DNA of 64,000 bases from Haemophilus haemolyticus. Its GTDB lineage: Bacteria; Pseudomonadota; Gammaproteobacteria; Enterobacterales; Pasteurellaceae. Positions 21,077 to 31,442 of this stretch are shown piece after piece (positions within the stretch are counted from its first letter, which is position 1; each line of letters begins with the position of its first letter). The notes beneath the pieces are model-generated. The model made no database searches. It was not told the DNA's origin and worked only from the letters and a program-made list of their open reading frames with translations. A program made the translations under genes and the position numbers. The stretch covers positions 134,793 through 198,792 of the forward strand of contig NZ_LYCK01000001.1 of assembly GCF_001679045.1 (NCBI RefSeq). Direction: 5' to 3'.

Positions 21077-23019
21077 TTGCTGAATTAGGAAATTATGCGC
21101 TGGCTTTAAGTTTAGCTGTATCGCTTATGTTGGCGATTTTCCCTTTGTGGGGGGCAGAAAAGGGCAATGCACAATTAATGGCATTAGCTCGCCCAATGAC
21201 TTATGGTTTATTTGCAAGTTTAAGCATCGCTTTTGCTGCGTTATTTTATTTATTCGCAGTAAATGATTTTAGTGTGCAGTATGTGGTGAATAACTCTAAT
21301 ACGGCTTTACCTATTTATTATCGTTTGTCTGCCGTATGGGGTTCTCATGAAGGTTCTTTATTACTGTGGATTTGGCTATTGGCCGTTTGGTCATCTGCCG
21401 TTGCTTTGTTGAGTAAACATTTACCTCAAGAAGCGGTTGCTCGCGTGCTTGGTATTATGGGGATTATTAGCGTAGGTTTTGTGTTGTTCGTCTTGTTCAC
21501 CTCAAATCCTTTTACGCGTACTTTCCCTGATTTCCCAGTGGACGGAAAAGAGCTCAATCCAATGTTGCAAGATGTAGGCTTGATTTTCCATCCGCCATTA
21601 CTTTATATGGGCTATGTTGGTTTTTCTGTGGCATTTGCGTTTGCGATTGCATCCTTAATGACCGGAAAATTAGACTCGGCTTGGGCGCGTTGGTCACGTC
21701 CTTGGACACTTGCTGCTTGGGTGTTTTTAACTTTAGGTATCGTGCTCGGTTCTTGGTGGGCTTATTATGAGCTTGGCTGGGGGGGCTGGTGGTTCTGGGA
21801 TCCTGTGGAAAACTCATCGTTTATGCCTTGGCTTGCTGGTACTGCATTGATTCACTCCCTTTCTGTCACAGAAAAACGCGGTTCTTTCAAAGCTTGGACG
21901 GTATTACTTGCTATTTTAGCCTTTTCACTTTGTTTGCTCGGCACATTCTTAGTTCGTTCTGGCATCTTAGTTTCAGTTCACGCATTTGCATCGGATCCAA
22001 CTCGTGGTTTGTATATTTTGGCTTACCTTGTTGTGGTGATTGGTGGTTCGCTAGCGCTCTATGCGTATAAAGGCAGTCAAATTCGCTCTCGTGATAATGC
22101 AGAACGTTATTCACGTGAAAGCATGTTGTTATTAAATAATATCTTATTAATGACCGCACTTTGCGTTGTGTTCTTAGGAACGTTGTTACCGCTCGTTCAC
22201 AAACAACTTGGTTTAGGCTCTATTTCTATTGGTGCGCCATTCTTTGATCAAATGTTCTTAATTATTATGACACCATTTGCATTATTGCTTGGTATTGGAC
22301 CTTTGGTGAAATGGCGTAGAGACCAATTTTCTGCAATTCGTACGCCTGTTGTTATCAGCGTATTTGTTATGGTGATTGCAGGTTTTGCGTTACCTTACTT
22401 CTTGCAAGATAAAATTACCGTGAGTTCGGTGCTTGGTTCAATGATGACGGTGATTATCGCGTTACTTGCGCTTTATGAGTTGCAACAACGTGCTACGCAT
22501 CGTGAGTCATTCTTTGTGGGCGTACGAAAACTATCTCGTTCTCATTGGGGAATGATGTTAGCTCACTTAGGCGTAGCAATGACTGTTTGGGGGATCGCAT
22601 TTAGCCAAAACTTCAGCGTAGAACGTGATGTTCGAATGAAAGTCGGGGAAAGTGCACAAATTGGTCGTTACGATTTTAAATTCGCCGGAGTGACGGATGC
22701 GAATGGTCCAAATTATGTTGGTGGAAAAGCGAAAATTGATATTTCGAAAGATGGGCAACCAGAGGCAAGTTTATTCGCAGAAAAACGTTTTTACACAGTA
22801 AGTCGTATGTCTATGACGGAAGCCGCTATTGCTGGTGGTTTAACTCGTGACCTTTATGTGGCACTTGGTGAAAAACTTGAGGACAATTCTTGGGCGTTAC
22901 GCTTATATTACAAGCCATTTATTCGCTGGATTTGGATTGGCGGCTTGTTTATGGCGTTAGGTGGATTGTTGTGTATGTTCGATCGACGCTATCGATTTAA
23001 CGCTTTATTGAAAAAATAA
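21073..23019 (+). CDS. ccmF: Cytochrome c heme lyase CcmF
   Basis: A 648-residue, many-helix membrane protein that joins heme to apocytochrome c together with CcmH and CcmI. The tryptophan-rich heme domain [20 protein letters not shown] is present, with the flanking [18 protein letters not shown] segment and [17 protein letters not shown]. It overlaps ccmE. A gap of 112 bases with two hairpins separates it from dsbE. Confidence 0.97.
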   Translation: MIAELGNYALALSLAVSLMLAIFPLWGAEKGNAQLMALARPMTYGLFASLSIAFAALFYLFAVNDFSVQYVVNNSNTALPIYYRLSAVWGSHEGSLLLWIWLLAVWSSAVALLSKHLPQEAVARVLGIMGIISVGFVLFVLFTSNPFTRTFPDFPVDGKELNPMLQDVGLIFHPPLLYMGYVGFSVAFAFAIASLMTGKLDSAWARWSRPWTLAAWVFLTLGIVLGSWWAYYELGWGGWWFWDPVENSSFMPWLAGTALIHSLSVTEKRGSFKAWTVLLAILAFSLCLLGTFLVRSGILVSVHAFASDPTRGLYILAYLVVVIGGSLALYAYKGSQIRSRDNAERYSRESMLLLNNILLMTALCVVFLGTLLPLVHKQLGLGSISIGAPFFDQMFLIIMTPFALLLGIGPLVKWRRDQFSAIRTPVVISVFVMVIAGFALPYFLQDKITVSSVLGSMMTVIIALLALYELQQRATHRESFFVGVRKLSRSHWGMMLAHLGVAMTVWGIAFSQNFSVERDVRMKVGESAQIGRYDFKFAGVTDANGPNYVGGKAKIDISKDGQPEASLFAEKRFYTVSRMSMTEAAIAGGLTRDLYVALGEKLEDNSWALRLYYKPFIRWIWIGGLFMALGGLLCMFDRRYRFNALLKK

Positions 23020-23025
23020 TATGAC

Positions 23026-23049
23026 GGCGCACCTTGATTAAGGTGTGCC
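23026..23049. other. Stem-loop between ccmF and dsbE
   Basis: Ten-pair stem GGCGCACCTT (23026-23035) with AAGGTGTGCC (23040-23049), loop GATT, one G-U pair. The following TTAACTTTTAATT is a poor U tract. A second, seven-base stem GGCTTTC/GAAAGCC lies at 23082-23097. Both probably set transcript levels between the two halves of the operon. Confidence 0.55.
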
Positions 23050-23131
23050 TTAACTTTTAATTAGCTTGTGTGAATAATGCGGGCTTTCAGGAAAGCCAAC
23101 TTTGGTTTTTATATTTAAAGTGCGGTAAAAA

Positions 23132-23671
23132 ATGAAAAAAAAATTACTCGTTCCTCTTATTCTCTTTTTATCGATAACAATTGCCTTTTTAGTGCAATTA
23201 AAACGCAATGCGCAAGGTGAAGATATTAAAGCATTAGAGTCTGCTTTGGTTGGAAAGCCTGTGCCAGCAAAAAATTTAACGGAGTTGTTTGAAAATAAAG
23301 CTTACACGAACGAATTGTTTCAACAAGGTAAGCCAGTTTTGCTTAATGTTTGGGCAACGTGGTGTCCGACTTGTTATGCAGAGCATCAATATTTAAACAA
23401 ACTTGCTAAAGATGGTGTGAGAATTATCGGTTTAGATTATAAAGATGAATCACCTAAAGCAATGAAGTGGTTAAAAGATCTTGGTAATCCTTATAAAGTT
23501 GTTTTAAAAGATGAAAAAGGTTCTTTCGGTTTGGATTTAGGAGTATATGGTGCGCCAGAAACTTTTATTATAGATGGTAAAGGCCTGATTCATTATCGTT
23601 ATGCTGGTGATGTAAACGAGAAGGTTTGGATTCAGACTTTGAAACCAATTTATGACAAACTTTCGGAGTAA
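23132..23671 (+). CDS. dsbE: Thiol:disulfide interchange protein DsbE (CcmG)
   Basis: Membrane-anchored periplasmic thioredoxin that keeps apocytochrome c cysteines reduced. One N-terminal helix (5-22), active site WATWCPTC with CPTC at 78-81, and the cis-proline motif YGAPETF. The 179 residues match CcmG (185). The ATG at 23132 has no classical ribosome site; the bases just upstream are an uptake sequence (23118-23126), whose GCGG may serve as a weak one. Confidence 0.95.
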   Translation: MKKKLLVPLILFLSITIAFLVQLKRNAQGEDIKALESALVGKPVPAKNLTELFENKAYTNELFQQGKPVLLNVWATWCPTCYAEHQYLNKLAKDGVRIIGLDYKDESPKAMKWLKDLGNPYKVVLKDEKGSFGLDLGVYGAPETFIIDGKGLIHYRYAGDVNEKVWIQTLKPIYDKLSE

Positions 23672-23676
23672 CAATA

Positions 23677-24138
23677 ATGAAAAAAACATGGCTATTTTTG
23701 ACCGCACTTTTGTTTAGCTCAATGGCGTTTTCAGCTATTGATGCACTTAATTTTACTTCTCCACAGCAAGAGAGTGATTACCATCAATTAACACAATCTT
23801 TGCGTTGCCCTCAATGTCAAAATAACAATATTGCGGATTCCAATGCGACTATCGCTGTGGATATGCGTGGCAAAGTATTTGAGCTTTTACAAGAAGGCAA
23901 ATCGAAAAATGACGTAGTGGATTATATGGTGGCTCGTTACGGCAATTTTGTAACCTATGATCCACCTATGACAGCGAGCACATTAGTGCTATGGATTGCG
24001 CCATTATTGCTTGTGTTGTTAGGTGTGGTATTTTTATTAAGACGTAAACCAAAAGCTCAAAGTGCGGTGAAATCCCAAGATGTTTTAACTGATGAAGATA
24101 ATGCTCGTTTGGCAGAATTATTAAACAAGGATAAATAG
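23677..24138 (+). CDS. ccmH: Cytochrome c maturation protein CcmH
   Basis: Periplasmic thiol protein, 153 residues, with a signal peptide of about 19 residues, the redox motif LRCPQCQNNNIADSNA (CPQC 44-47), and a C-terminal membrane helix near 103-122. It reduces apocytochrome c for heme ligation by CcmF. In E. coli CcmH is fused to CcmI; here the two are separate genes with no gap. Confidence 0.95.
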   Translation: MKKTWLFLTALLFSSMAFSAIDALNFTSPQQESDYHQLTQSLRCPQCQNNNIADSNATIAVDMRGKVFELLQEGKSKNDVVDYMVARYGNFVTYDPPMTASTLVLWIAPLLLVLLGVVFLLRRKPKAQSAVKSQDVLTDEDNARLAELLNKDK

Positions 24139-25056
24139 ATGAATTTTGCATTAATTTTTATATTAACCACTTTAGTTGTGTCGTTAATTTGTTTTTATCC
24201 TTTATTGCGTCAATTCAAAGCGAAACATGGGCAAAAACGTGATGATTTAAATAAGGCGTTATATTTCTCGCGCTTGGAAGAAATTGAGCAAGATAATTCC
24301 CAAGGTTTAGTTGAAAATGTTGAGCAGCTCAAACAAGAATTACAGAAAACCTTGCTTGATGATGTTCCGAGCAAGGTTCAAGAGAATGTGGATTCTTCAG
24401 GTAAATCTTATGGAAAAGTGTGGTTTGTGTCTGGTGTGTTGGCGCTAGGAATTATCGCGGGCTCTTCTTATTTTATGGTGGGCTCTTGGCAAGCCGAATC
24501 GATGTTAGAGCAAACTTATGCGAAATTGCCATATTTCTTTGATCGAATGAAAGATGAAGATAAAAATCCATTTTCTGATGCAGAAATGCAGCAATTTTCT
24601 ACCGCACTTCGAATTGATTTGCAAAAAAATCCAATTGATGCAAAAAAATGGTGGATGCTCGGTCAAATTGGGATGAATTTAGGTGATGCACGTTTGGCAT
24701 TCGATAGCTATCAAAAGGCTAATAAACTCGAACCAGATAATGTGCAATATAAATTAGGCTATGCCCGCGTATTGATGTTCTCTGAAGATGCGACTGATAA
24801 ACTTAAAGGTGGAGATTTATTACGTGAAGTGATTCGTCAAGATCACACTAATGTTGAGGCGTTAAGTTTGCTCGCGTTCCGTTACTTTGAAACGGAAGAT
24901 TATAAAATGGCGGCAGTGACTTGGGCGATGATGCTACGCTTAATGCCGAAAGATGATGAGCGTGTTCCACTAATTGAAAAAAGTATTCGTGCCGCGCGTG
25001 ATGCTTTAGAAGCTCAAAATGAAGAAAAATCAAAAAGTATTACGCCTGAAAAATAA
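24139..25056 (+). CDS. ccmI: Cytochrome c maturation protein CcmI (TPR protein)
   Basis: A 305-residue apocytochrome c chaperone. Two membrane helices (about 3-22 and 95-115) flank a charged region, followed by TPR-like repeats such as AKKWWMLGQIGMNLGDARLAFDSYQKA and NVEALSLLAFRYFETEDYKMAAVTW. The start follows the ccmH stop immediately. It ends the ccm operon. No strong terminator follows in the next 225 bases. Confidence 0.92.
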   Translation: MNFALIFILTTLVVSLICFYPLLRQFKAKHGQKRDDLNKALYFSRLEEIEQDNSQGLVENVEQLKQELQKTLLDDVPSKVQENVDSSGKSYGKVWFVSGVLALGIIAGSSYFMVGSWQAESMLEQTYAKLPYFFDRMKDEDKNPFSDAEMQQFSTALRIDLQKNPIDAKKWWMLGQIGMNLGDARLAFDSYQKANKLEPDNVQYKLGYARVLMFSEDATDKLKGGDLLREVIRQDHTNVEALSLLAFRYFETEDYKMAAVTWAMMLRLMPKDDERVPLIEKSIRAARDALEAQNEEKSKSITPEK

Positions 25057-25281
25057 CCTAGTAGATTGTACCTCTTTTTGGTATAGTGCGATGGATTGGT
25101 GATTTTAGCGTAGTTATTAGTCAAAATAACAATTAAACTGTTACCTAGCTTTTTGATGAAAATTTAATGCAAGCTTGTTGGAGTCAGTAAATAAATTTCA
25201 CCTGGTTGTATTTTTTTATAGAGCTGACAATCTATCTCGCAGAACAATATTAATTTAACGAGTATTAAGGAAAAACTTGAA

Positions 25282-25812
25282 ATGAAGCAAAAAAATTGCA
25301 CTTCTTTTTCTTTGTTCTGTCTTATAGCAGGAAGTTTATTTACTTCGCCATTTTCTCTTGCCGATGGCTTTTCTAGCTCAATTACTTATGTTGATGCTGG
25401 AGATAAAAAAACGTTTAATTCTGATGTTTCGGATAATGATGTTAAAAAGCTTGCTCAAAGTATAGAATTAAAAGTTTATAAAATTGATGAAATGAGCTCA
25501 TCTGAGAGCATTTATGAGTCTCCAGCTGGTATTTGTCACGGATTTAAAGTAAAAAATGGGGTGGATTACACCAATTCAACGCATCATTATATTTACCCTG
25601 ATGATACGAGTGAATATTATGGCAGTGTAACGGGGGCAACGATTTATAGTCGGAAAGAGTCTCAGAATTTAAGTTATGTGCCTGTTTATTCAATTACAAA
25701 CAAAGCTTTGTTTGAGCGTATTCAATTACAGGAAAATAAAACATTGAAAGAAAAAGCAGTTAATCATATTTCCGAAGGAAGAGCGGTATTAACTGACGTA
25801 ATTTGTAAATAG
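25282..25812 (+). CDS. Secreted protein of unknown function
   Basis: I do not recognise this 176-residue protein. It has a clear signal peptide (MKQKNCTSFSLFCLIAGSLF...FSLA, cleavage near residue 27) and a mature part rich in Ser, Tyr, Asp and Lys, with two cysteines, in GICHGF and at the end in VICK, that could form a disulfide. TATTAAGGAAAAA precedes the ATG. Composition is more AT-rich than the ccm genes. A lipoprotein gene follows ten bases after its stop, so the two form a pair ended by a strong terminator. An adhesin accessory, inhibitor or secreted toxin with immunity partner are all possible. Confidence 0.7.
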   Translation: MKQKNCTSFSLFCLIAGSLFTSPFSLADGFSSSITYVDAGDKKTFNSDVSDNDVKKLAQSIELKVYKIDEMSSSESIYESPAGICHGFKVKNGVDYTNSTHHYIYPDDTSEYYGSVTGATIYSRKESQNLSYVPVYSITNKALFERIQLQENKTLKEKAVNHISEGRAVLTDVICK

Positions 25813-25822
25813 GATGTATTTA

Positions 25823-26122
25823 ATGAGAAAAATAGTTTTTGTTAGTTGTGCAATTTTAGGTTTAGCAGCATGTTCATCTCAACCAGAACAAACTAGTGGC
25901 GGTGTTTATGATATGAAGGCTGTGCAAGAGTATAATGCTCGTGTAACAAGTGGTAATACGGTTACTCAGGCGCAGAAAGATAAAGTGGCAAGTCAAGTTG
26001 ATACTAACTTAAAATTGAATGCGAGTGATAATAAGGTTAAAACTCGAGTGAGAAGTTCGCTACCAGTTATCCCCGTAGTCCCAAGTGTCGGGTATCATTA
26101 TAATTACCATTATTTTAGATAG
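25823..26122 (+). CDS. Small predicted lipoprotein
   Basis: A 99-residue protein with a type II signal peptide: MRKIVFVSCAILGLAAC, lipobox LAAC, then SSQPEQTSGG. The mature part is polar and ends in a proline/valine stretch and YHYNYHYF, an aromatic-histidine tail. I start at 25823 because AGGA lies eight bases upstream; the ATG at 25814 overlaps that site. It follows the unknown secreted protein and probably shares its transcript. No family recognised. Confidence 0.7.
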   Translation: MRKIVFVSCAILGLAACSSQPEQTSGGVYDMKAVQEYNARVTSGNTVTQAQKDKVASQVDTNLKLNASDNKVKTRVRSSLPVIPVVPSVGYHYNYHYFR

Positions 26123-26123
26123 A

Positions 26124-26158
26124 AAAACTAAAGCCTTGATTATCAAGGCTTTAGTTTT
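26124..26158. terminator. Bidirectional terminator between the lipoprotein gene and sdaA
   Basis: Seventeen-base perfect inverted repeat, AAAACTAAAGCCTTGAT (26124-26140) and its complement (26142-26158). AT-rich ends give a U run on both strands, so it can end both convergent units. Confidence 0.88.
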
Positions 26159-26190
26159 ATATACAATAAATTGAATTGAAATTTTTGTAT

Positions 26191-27558
26191 TTAAGTACAA
26201 ACAATCTTAACTGCAAGTCCGCCTTGCGATGTTTCGCGGTATTTGGCGTTCATATCTTTGCCTGTTTCGTACATTGTTTCAATCACTTTATCTAAGGTTA
26301 CTCTTGGATTAGTGGTCCGGCGTAAAGCCATGCGTGATGCATTGATTGCTTTTACTGAAGCAATCGCATTGCGTTCGATACAAGGTACTTGAACTTGACC
26401 ACCGACAGGGTCGCAAGTTAATCCCAAGTTATGCTCCATTGCAATCTCAGCTGCGATACATACTTGCAGTGGATTACCACCCAAAATTTCAGCTAGTCCT
26501 GCAGCAGCCATTGAACAGGCTACACCCACTTCACCTTGGCAACCCACTTCTGCACCAGAAATCGAAGCATTCATTTTATAAAGTGAACCAATCATACCTG
26601 CTGCTAATAAATAGCGTTCAATGATTTCAGGTGTTAATGGTGAGATGAACTTCTCATAGTAAGCCAATACAGCTGGAATAATCCCGCATGCACCGTTTGT
26701 TGGTGCTGTGACTACACGTCCACCCGCTGCATTTTCTTCATTGACAGCAAGTGCAAACATATTGACCCAGTCGATCACACGCATTGGATCGTTGGACAAA
26801 TTAGTATTTGCTTGCAACATACGATAAAGAGATGCTGCACGACGTGGCACTCGTAATGGCCCAGGTAAAATCCCTTCAGTGTGAATACCGTGTTCGATAC
26901 AAGCTTGCATCGTCTTCCAGACATTTTCTAGATGAGCACTGACAGCTTCTTTGCCATGCAAGGCAACTTCATTTTCCAACATCACAGTGGAAAGCATTAA
27001 GCCGTTATCACTGCAATGTTTTAAAATATCTTCTGCATTTTTGTAAGGATAAGGCACTTGGACCGTGTTTTTTTCTTCTTGGCCAAAATGGGCTTCATCG
27101 ACAATAAAACCACCACCGATCGAATAATAGGTTTGGCGATAAAGTTCTGTGCGATTTTCATCAAGAGCGGTAATTGTCATGCCATTTTCGTGCAATTTTA
27201 AAAAAGTGCGGTGGAAAATGAGATTATTTTCAAAATCAAATTTTACCGTCTTTTGACCAATATTAATTGGTAAAAGCGCAGTTTGTTTCACTTTATCGAT
27301 GAAATCTGAAATCATATCGATATCCACATTATGTGGTAAATAACCCGCTAGCCCCATGATGATGGCGATATCCGTACTGTGGCCTCTCCCTGTCATCGAA
27401 AGAGAACCATATACATCCACATGAATTTCAGCCGTTTGTTCAAACTGATTTCGTTCAATTAAGTCGTCTATAAATTGTTTGCCGGCTTTCATCGGACCGA
27501 CAGTGTGGGAACTGGATGGCCCAATTCCCACTTTAAACATATCAAATACGCTAATCAT
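26191..27558 (-). CDS. sdaA: L-serine ammonia-lyase (iron-sulfur)
   Basis: Deaminates L-serine to pyruvate with a [4Fe-4S] cluster. The opening [26 protein letters not shown] is diagnostic of the single-chain SdaA type, and the 455 residues match (E. coli 454). Cluster cysteines occur in the C-terminal half ([12 protein letters not shown] and [14 protein letters not shown]). It lies downstream of sdaC on the same strand, 35 bases away, so serine import and breakdown are co-expressed. Confidence 0.97.
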   Translation of the reverse strand: MISVFDMFKVGIGPSSSHTVGPMKAGKQFIDDLIERNQFEQTAEIHVDVYGSLSMTGRGHSTDIAIIMGLAGYLPHNVDIDMISDFIDKVKQTALLPINIGQKTVKFDFENNLIFHRTFLKLHENGMTITALDENRTELYRQTYYSIGGGFIVDEAHFGQEEKNTVQVPYPYKNAEDILKHCSDNGLMLSTVMLENEVALHGKEAVSAHLENVWKTMQACIEHGIHTEGILPGPLRVPRRAASLYRMLQANTNLSNDPMRVIDWVNMFALAVNEENAAGGRVVTAPTNGACGIIPAVLAYYEKFISPLTPEIIERYLLAAGMIGSLYKMNASISGAEVGCQGEVGVACSMAAAGLAEILGGNPLQVCIAAEIAMEHNLGLTCDPVGGQVQVPCIERNAIASVKAINASRMALRRTTNPRVTLDKVIETMYETGKDMNAKYRETSQGGLAVKIVCT

Positions 27559-27593
27559 AAATTTCTCAAAATTCGCTAAACTTTAAAGGGCGC

Positions 27594-28832
27594 TTATAAT
27601 AATCCATAAACAACCGCAGAGATAGCGATTAATCCCATAATCGTTACAAAAACATTACTGAAACGTCCTCTGTAGCGTTTCATCGCTGGGATTTTACGAA
27701 TCGCGTACATTGGCATGATAAACAAAATCATCGCAATGATTGGACCGCCAAGAGATTCGATTAAGCCTAAGATACTTGGATTAATAATCGCAACGCCCCA
27801 TAAAGTTAATAGGAAGAAAAGTGCGGTCGCATAATTGAGTTTTTTACGATTTACAGATTCGCCTTTCATTTTCAAATATAAGCCTTCTAAGCCTTCACGT
27901 GCGCCCATATAGTGACCAAAGAATGAGCTAGTAATCGCTAAGAATGCAACAAGCGGGCCAAAATAAGAGATATATGGGTTATCAAATTTATTCGCTAAGA
28001 AAGACAAGATACTGATATTTTGTGCTTTTGCTGCCACTAATTCTTCAGGTGTTAGTGTTAATACACAGCTAAATACGAAGAACATTACGAAGAATAATAA
28101 AATGGTTGAGGTGCCTTTTTCTGTATGGCCGATATGGCGTTCTGCACCCTCGAAAGTTTTGTATTCACGGAATTGTGAGCAAGTGAAAGATGAAATTGCT
28201 GGTGAATGGTTAAATGAGAATACCAATACAGGAATAGTAAGCCACAATGTGGTGACAAAACCGCCTGCTGTTGGGAATTCATGTAACATCGCACCATTCC
28301 ATTCCGGAATTAAGTAAATAGAAAGTGCGAATAAAATTAATACTAATGGGTAAACAAGCCATTCTGTGATTTTTAGCATCACTTTTTCATTAAATAGCAT
28401 GACGGAAATCAATACTGCAATTAATACAAAAGAGAGAATAGCTCGGTTTGGCGATGCCATGCCAAGTTGGTTTACAATGAAAGAATCGACTGTGTTAGTA
28501 ATACCGTTTCCGTAAATTAAAAGAATGGGGAAAATCGCGAAGAAATAAAGTAGGGTGATAAGTTTACCCGCTGTTTTACCAAAGTGTTCTTCCACTACTT
28601 CAGTAATATCGCTGCCAGGATTTTTTGATGAAAGTACAAAATAGGCTAAGCCACGGTGAGCAAAATAGGTCATTGGTCCGACGATAATTGCCATTAAAAC
28701 TAACGGCCAAAATCCGCCCATCCCTGCGTTAATCGGTAGGAATAAGACGCCAGCGCCAACCGCCGTACCGAAAAGGTTTAACATCCATGTTGCATCAAAT
28801 TTGTTCCATTTGAGTTTTTCTGTTGGTTTCAT
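27594..28832 (-). CDS. sdaC: Serine transporter SdaC
   Basis: Proton-serine symporter of the HAAAP family, 412 residues with about 11 helices. The N-terminal [22 protein letters not shown] and the [16 protein letters not shown] segment are typical. I start at 28832 ([12 protein letters not shown]), which has TTTGGAG upstream; the longer frame from 28844 would need a TTG. It forms an operon with sdaA. A CRP-like site lies 122 bases upstream of the start. Confidence 0.95.
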   Translation of the reverse strand: MKPTEKLKWNKFDATWMLNLFGTAVGAGVLFLPINAGMGGFWPLVLMAIIVGPMTYFAHRGLAYFVLSSKNPGSDITEVVEEHFGKTAGKLITLLYFFAIFPILLIYGNGITNTVDSFIVNQLGMASPNRAILSFVLIAVLISVMLFNEKVMLKITEWLVYPLVLILFALSIYLIPEWNGAMLHEFPTAGGFVTTLWLTIPVLVFSFNHSPAISSFTCSQFREYKTFEGAERHIGHTEKGTSTILLFFVMFFVFSCVLTLTPEELVAAKAQNISILSFLANKFDNPYISYFGPLVAFLAITSSFFGHYMGAREGLEGLYLKMKGESVNRKKLNYATALFFLLTLWGVAIINPSILGLIESLGGPIIAMILFIMPMYAIRKIPAMKRYRGRFSNVFVTIMGLIAISAVVYGLL

Positions 28833-28954
28833 AGTTTGCTCCAAAGCATAAATTATTTAAATTTGTCAATTTGCAGAGCAAAATATGCCCTAACAAAATT
28901 TGAGTATTATGTTATGCCGATAAATAGAGAATCTCAAAGAGCAAATTCTAAAAT

Positions 28955-28970
28955 TGTGATCAAGTTAAAA
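28955..28970 (-). promoter_or_regulatory. Possible CRP site and promoter for sdaC-sdaA
   Basis: TGTGATCAAGTTAAAA has one perfect CRP arm and a three-of-five second arm. A minus-strand CATAAT (-10) at 28906-28911 would put the site near -62, a class I position. No good -35 is present, as is common for CRP-dependent promoters. CRP control of sdaC is known in E. coli. Confidence 0.4.
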
Positions 28971-29003
28971 TTTTTTTATAAAAAGTGCGGTAATTTTCAG
29001 CGA

Positions 29004-29034
29004 CAAAAAAATCGGTGCGAGCACGACACCGATT
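29004..29034 (-). terminator. Terminator after copA
   Basis: Eight-base stem AATCGGTG (29010-29017) with CACCGATT (29027-29034). On the minus strand it runs into seven T. It lies 21 bases beyond the copA stop. Confidence 0.85.
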
Positions 29035-29054
29035 GCGTATAAAAATAAATGAAA

Positions 29055-31226
29055 TTAGAACCGCACTTTTTTCAATCTTAAGGCGTTCATCAATACGGAA
29101 ATTGAACTCATCGCCATCGCGGCGCCTGCAATCACTGGATTTAGAAAACCGAAAGCAGCAAGGGGTATGCCGAGAATATTGTAAATCAATGCAAAAAATA
29201 GATTTTGTTTGATATTTTTCAAGGTTGCCCTTGCAATAAAAAGCGCATCCACAAGTTGATTCACCGAATGTTGCATAAGCGTTGCAGAGGCCGTTTGTTC
29301 TGCAATATCTGAACCTGATTTCATCGCAAAACTGACGTTTGCAGCGGCTAAAGCAGGCGCATCATTTATTCCATCACCTACCATGGCAACAACATGACCT
29401 AGATCTTTCAGCTTTTGAATTTGTTCCGCCTTATCTCTAGGGCTGAGTCCACCAAAGGCTTTCTTAATGCCGAGCTGTTTTGCTATGTAATCCACGACAG
29501 ATTGTTGATCGCCACTCATAATTACTACATCAATATTTTGCTGTTGTAAGCGTTGAATGGCGTGCAAACTATCGTTTTTTAAGGTGTCCGTTAGTGCAAA
29601 TGCGCCAATGGGTTCATCATTTATAGATACTGCCACAATGCTCGCAATCTGCCAGATATCTTCTAAATTTTTAGGCAAGATTAAACCGCAATAATCTGGT
29701 TTACCGACTTTTATTGTTCCCACTTGTTCTAATTCAGCTTGAATGCCTTGACCGACTTCCATTTTTGAAAAAAGTGCGGTAGGAATTTCTAACATTTTTT
29801 GTTCTGCTGCTTGCACAATAGCTTTTGCAATTGGGTGGTTAGCTTGTCGTTCAACTGCTGCGGCAAAACAATATAAATCTTCTTCAGAATACATGGCATT
29901 TTGTGGTTGCCATAGTGCTGAAATTTCAAGCTCGCCTTTTGTTAGTGTGCCAGTTTTATCAAGCACAACGGTATCCACGTGGGCGGTTTCCTCCATTGCT
30001 GCCGCATCTTTAAACCATACGCCAGCATTGACCGCTTTACCCAAACCAACCATTATGGCTGCTGGTGTGGCTAATCCTAAGGCACAAGGGCAAGCAATCA
30101 CAAGCACGGCTACTGCGTGAATAAGTGAAGATACACTATCATTCGTCAGAATATAAGTGAGCGCGAAAGTAACAAGTGAAATCACTAATACGGCTGGCAC
30201 AAACACTGACGCAACTTTATCGGCAAATCGCGCAATTGGCGCTTTTGAGCCTTGCGCATCTGATAATGCATTCATCATATCGCCAAGTAAGGTTTGGCTA
30301 CCAAGTTGATTCGCTCGATAGATAATAGAACCTTCTGTTACCATTGCCCCCGCTAATACTTTTCCACCTTTCTGTTTTTCTTCTGGACGAGATTCGCCCG
30401 TTAAATGACTTTCATCACACCATCCATTTCCACTTTCAATTATGCCGTCTGCTGCAATACGCTCGCCTTGATTTGCACGAATGATTTCGCCGATATTTAC
30501 TTGGTCAAGAGCAATTTCAGTCCATTTGTCATTACGTAGAGCAGTGACTTTTTTCGGTGTCAGTTGCAAAAGCATGCTTAAGCTATTTAGGCTATGCTTT
30601 TTAGTGCGCTCTTCAAGAAATTTTCCAAGACTGACAAAACCAATCACCATAACTGAAGCTTCAAAGTACACATGTCCCATTGCATGATTGGCGTGGTAAA
30701 ACAACATGAAAGCAGAATAAAAATAAATTGTGAGCGTTCCTGTACTGACAAGTACATCCATATTGGCAAGTCCACCACGAATACTACCGATTGCTCCGCG
30801 ATAAAATGGAATGGCTAGCCAAAGTTGCACAATGCTCGCTAATGCAAATTGCCAAATAGGGGGCAGCATCAAGTGATGTGATCCGCTCATCATGCCAAGC
30901 ATACCAATCAGAAATGGAATATTGATTATCCAAAGTATGATTAATCGCCAAGGGATTGATGTATTTTTTTCTTCTATTGGCAATTCATTGGCTTGTTTGA
31001 TATGAGCAGAAAAACCTGTTTTATGAATAATCTCTATAATTTGAGTTTCGCTTGCTTGCGTAGAGTCAAATACAACTTGAGCTTCTTCAGCGGCAAAATT
31101 CACCCCAGCTTGTTGCACGAATGGTTTTTTATTTAAAACTTTTTCAATGCGATTGGCACAAGATTGGCAGGTCATCCCACCAATCTGAATCGAAATTTTT
31201 TTACTCTGTGGCGTCAAATCCGGCAT
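29055..31226 (-). CDS. copA: Copper-exporting P1B-type ATPase
   Basis: Pumps Cu(I) out of the cytoplasm. One N-terminal heavy-metal domain with GMTCQSC (17-23), then membrane helices, the metal-passage CPC in VIACPCALGLATPAA, phosphorylation site DKTGTLTKG, and the hinge MVGDGINDAPAL. The 723 residues are shorter than E. coli CopA, which has two metal domains. I start at the ATG at 31226, inside the end of copZ, with GAGGT eight bases upstream; a frame from 31232 would need TTG. It is coupled to copZ and controlled by the CueR-type promoter. Confidence 0.95.
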   Translation of the reverse strand: MPDLTPQSKKISIQIGGMTCQSCANRIEKVLNKKPFVQQAGVNFAAEEAQVVFDSTQASETQIIEIIHKTGFSAHIKQANELPIEEKNTSIPWRLIILWIINIPFLIGMLGMMSGSHHLMLPPIWQFALASIVQLWLAIPFYRGAIGSIRGGLANMDVLVSTGTLTIYFYSAFMLFYHANHAMGHVYFEASVMVIGFVSLGKFLEERTKKHSLNSLSMLLQLTPKKVTALRNDKWTEIALDQVNIGEIIRANQGERIAADGIIESGNGWCDESHLTGESRPEEKQKGGKVLAGAMVTEGSIIYRANQLGSQTLLGDMMNALSDAQGSKAPIARFADKVASVFVPAVLVISLVTFALTYILTNDSVSSLIHAVAVLVIACPCALGLATPAAIMVGLGKAVNAGVWFKDAAAMEETAHVDTVVLDKTGTLTKGELEISALWQPQNAMYSEEDLYCFAAAVERQANHPIAKAIVQAAEQKMLEIPTALFSKMEVGQGIQAELEQVGTIKVGKPDYCGLILPKNLEDIWQIASIVAVSINDEPIGAFALTDTLKNDSLHAIQRLQQQNIDVVIMSGDQQSVVDYIAKQLGIKKAFGGLSPRDKAEQIQKLKDLGHVVAMVGDGINDAPALAAANVSFAMKSGSDIAEQTASATLMQHSVNQLVDALFIARATLKNIKQNLFFALIYNILGIPLAAFGFLNPVIAGAAMAMSSISVLMNALRLKKVRF

Positions 31227-31407
31227 CTTCAATTACCTCAATCAACTGTGCAACATTGACTCGATTTTCATCAAAAGTAATATTTGCTTTCCCTTCTAAT
31301 TGCACATCAGCAGACTGTACGCCATCTAATTCAGTTAAAACTCGAGTAACGCTTTTTACGCAACCGCCGCAGTGCATACCTTCTATGTTTAATGTGATAG
31401 TTTTCAT
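31201..31407 (-). CDS. copZ: Copper chaperone CopZ (HMA domain)
   Basis: A 68-residue single ferredoxin-like metal domain, MKTITLNIEGMHCGGC with CGGC at 13-16, that carries Cu(I) to CopA. Length and fold signature (beta-alpha-beta, VxxxEDAGFDA end) are those of Atx1/CopZ/MerP proteins. It is the first gene of the copZ-copA unit and overlaps copA by 26 bases. Confidence 0.93.
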   Translation of the reverse strand: MKTITLNIEGMHCGGCVKSVTRVLTELDGVQSADVQLEGKANITFDENRVNVAQLIEVIEDAGFDATE

Positions 31408-31442
31408 TTTTACTCCTTGTTAGTCGTTTTATTGATGGCTAC

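Noticed and set aside
21789..22070. Plus-strand frame inside ccmF with many Cys and Trp codons
   Set aside because: It is out of frame with the well-conserved ccmF and reflects its Trp-rich heme domain.
28836..29042. 68-codon open frame upstream of sdaC on the plus strand
   Set aside because: No ribosome site, no family pattern, and it overlaps the sdaC promoter region and the copA terminator.
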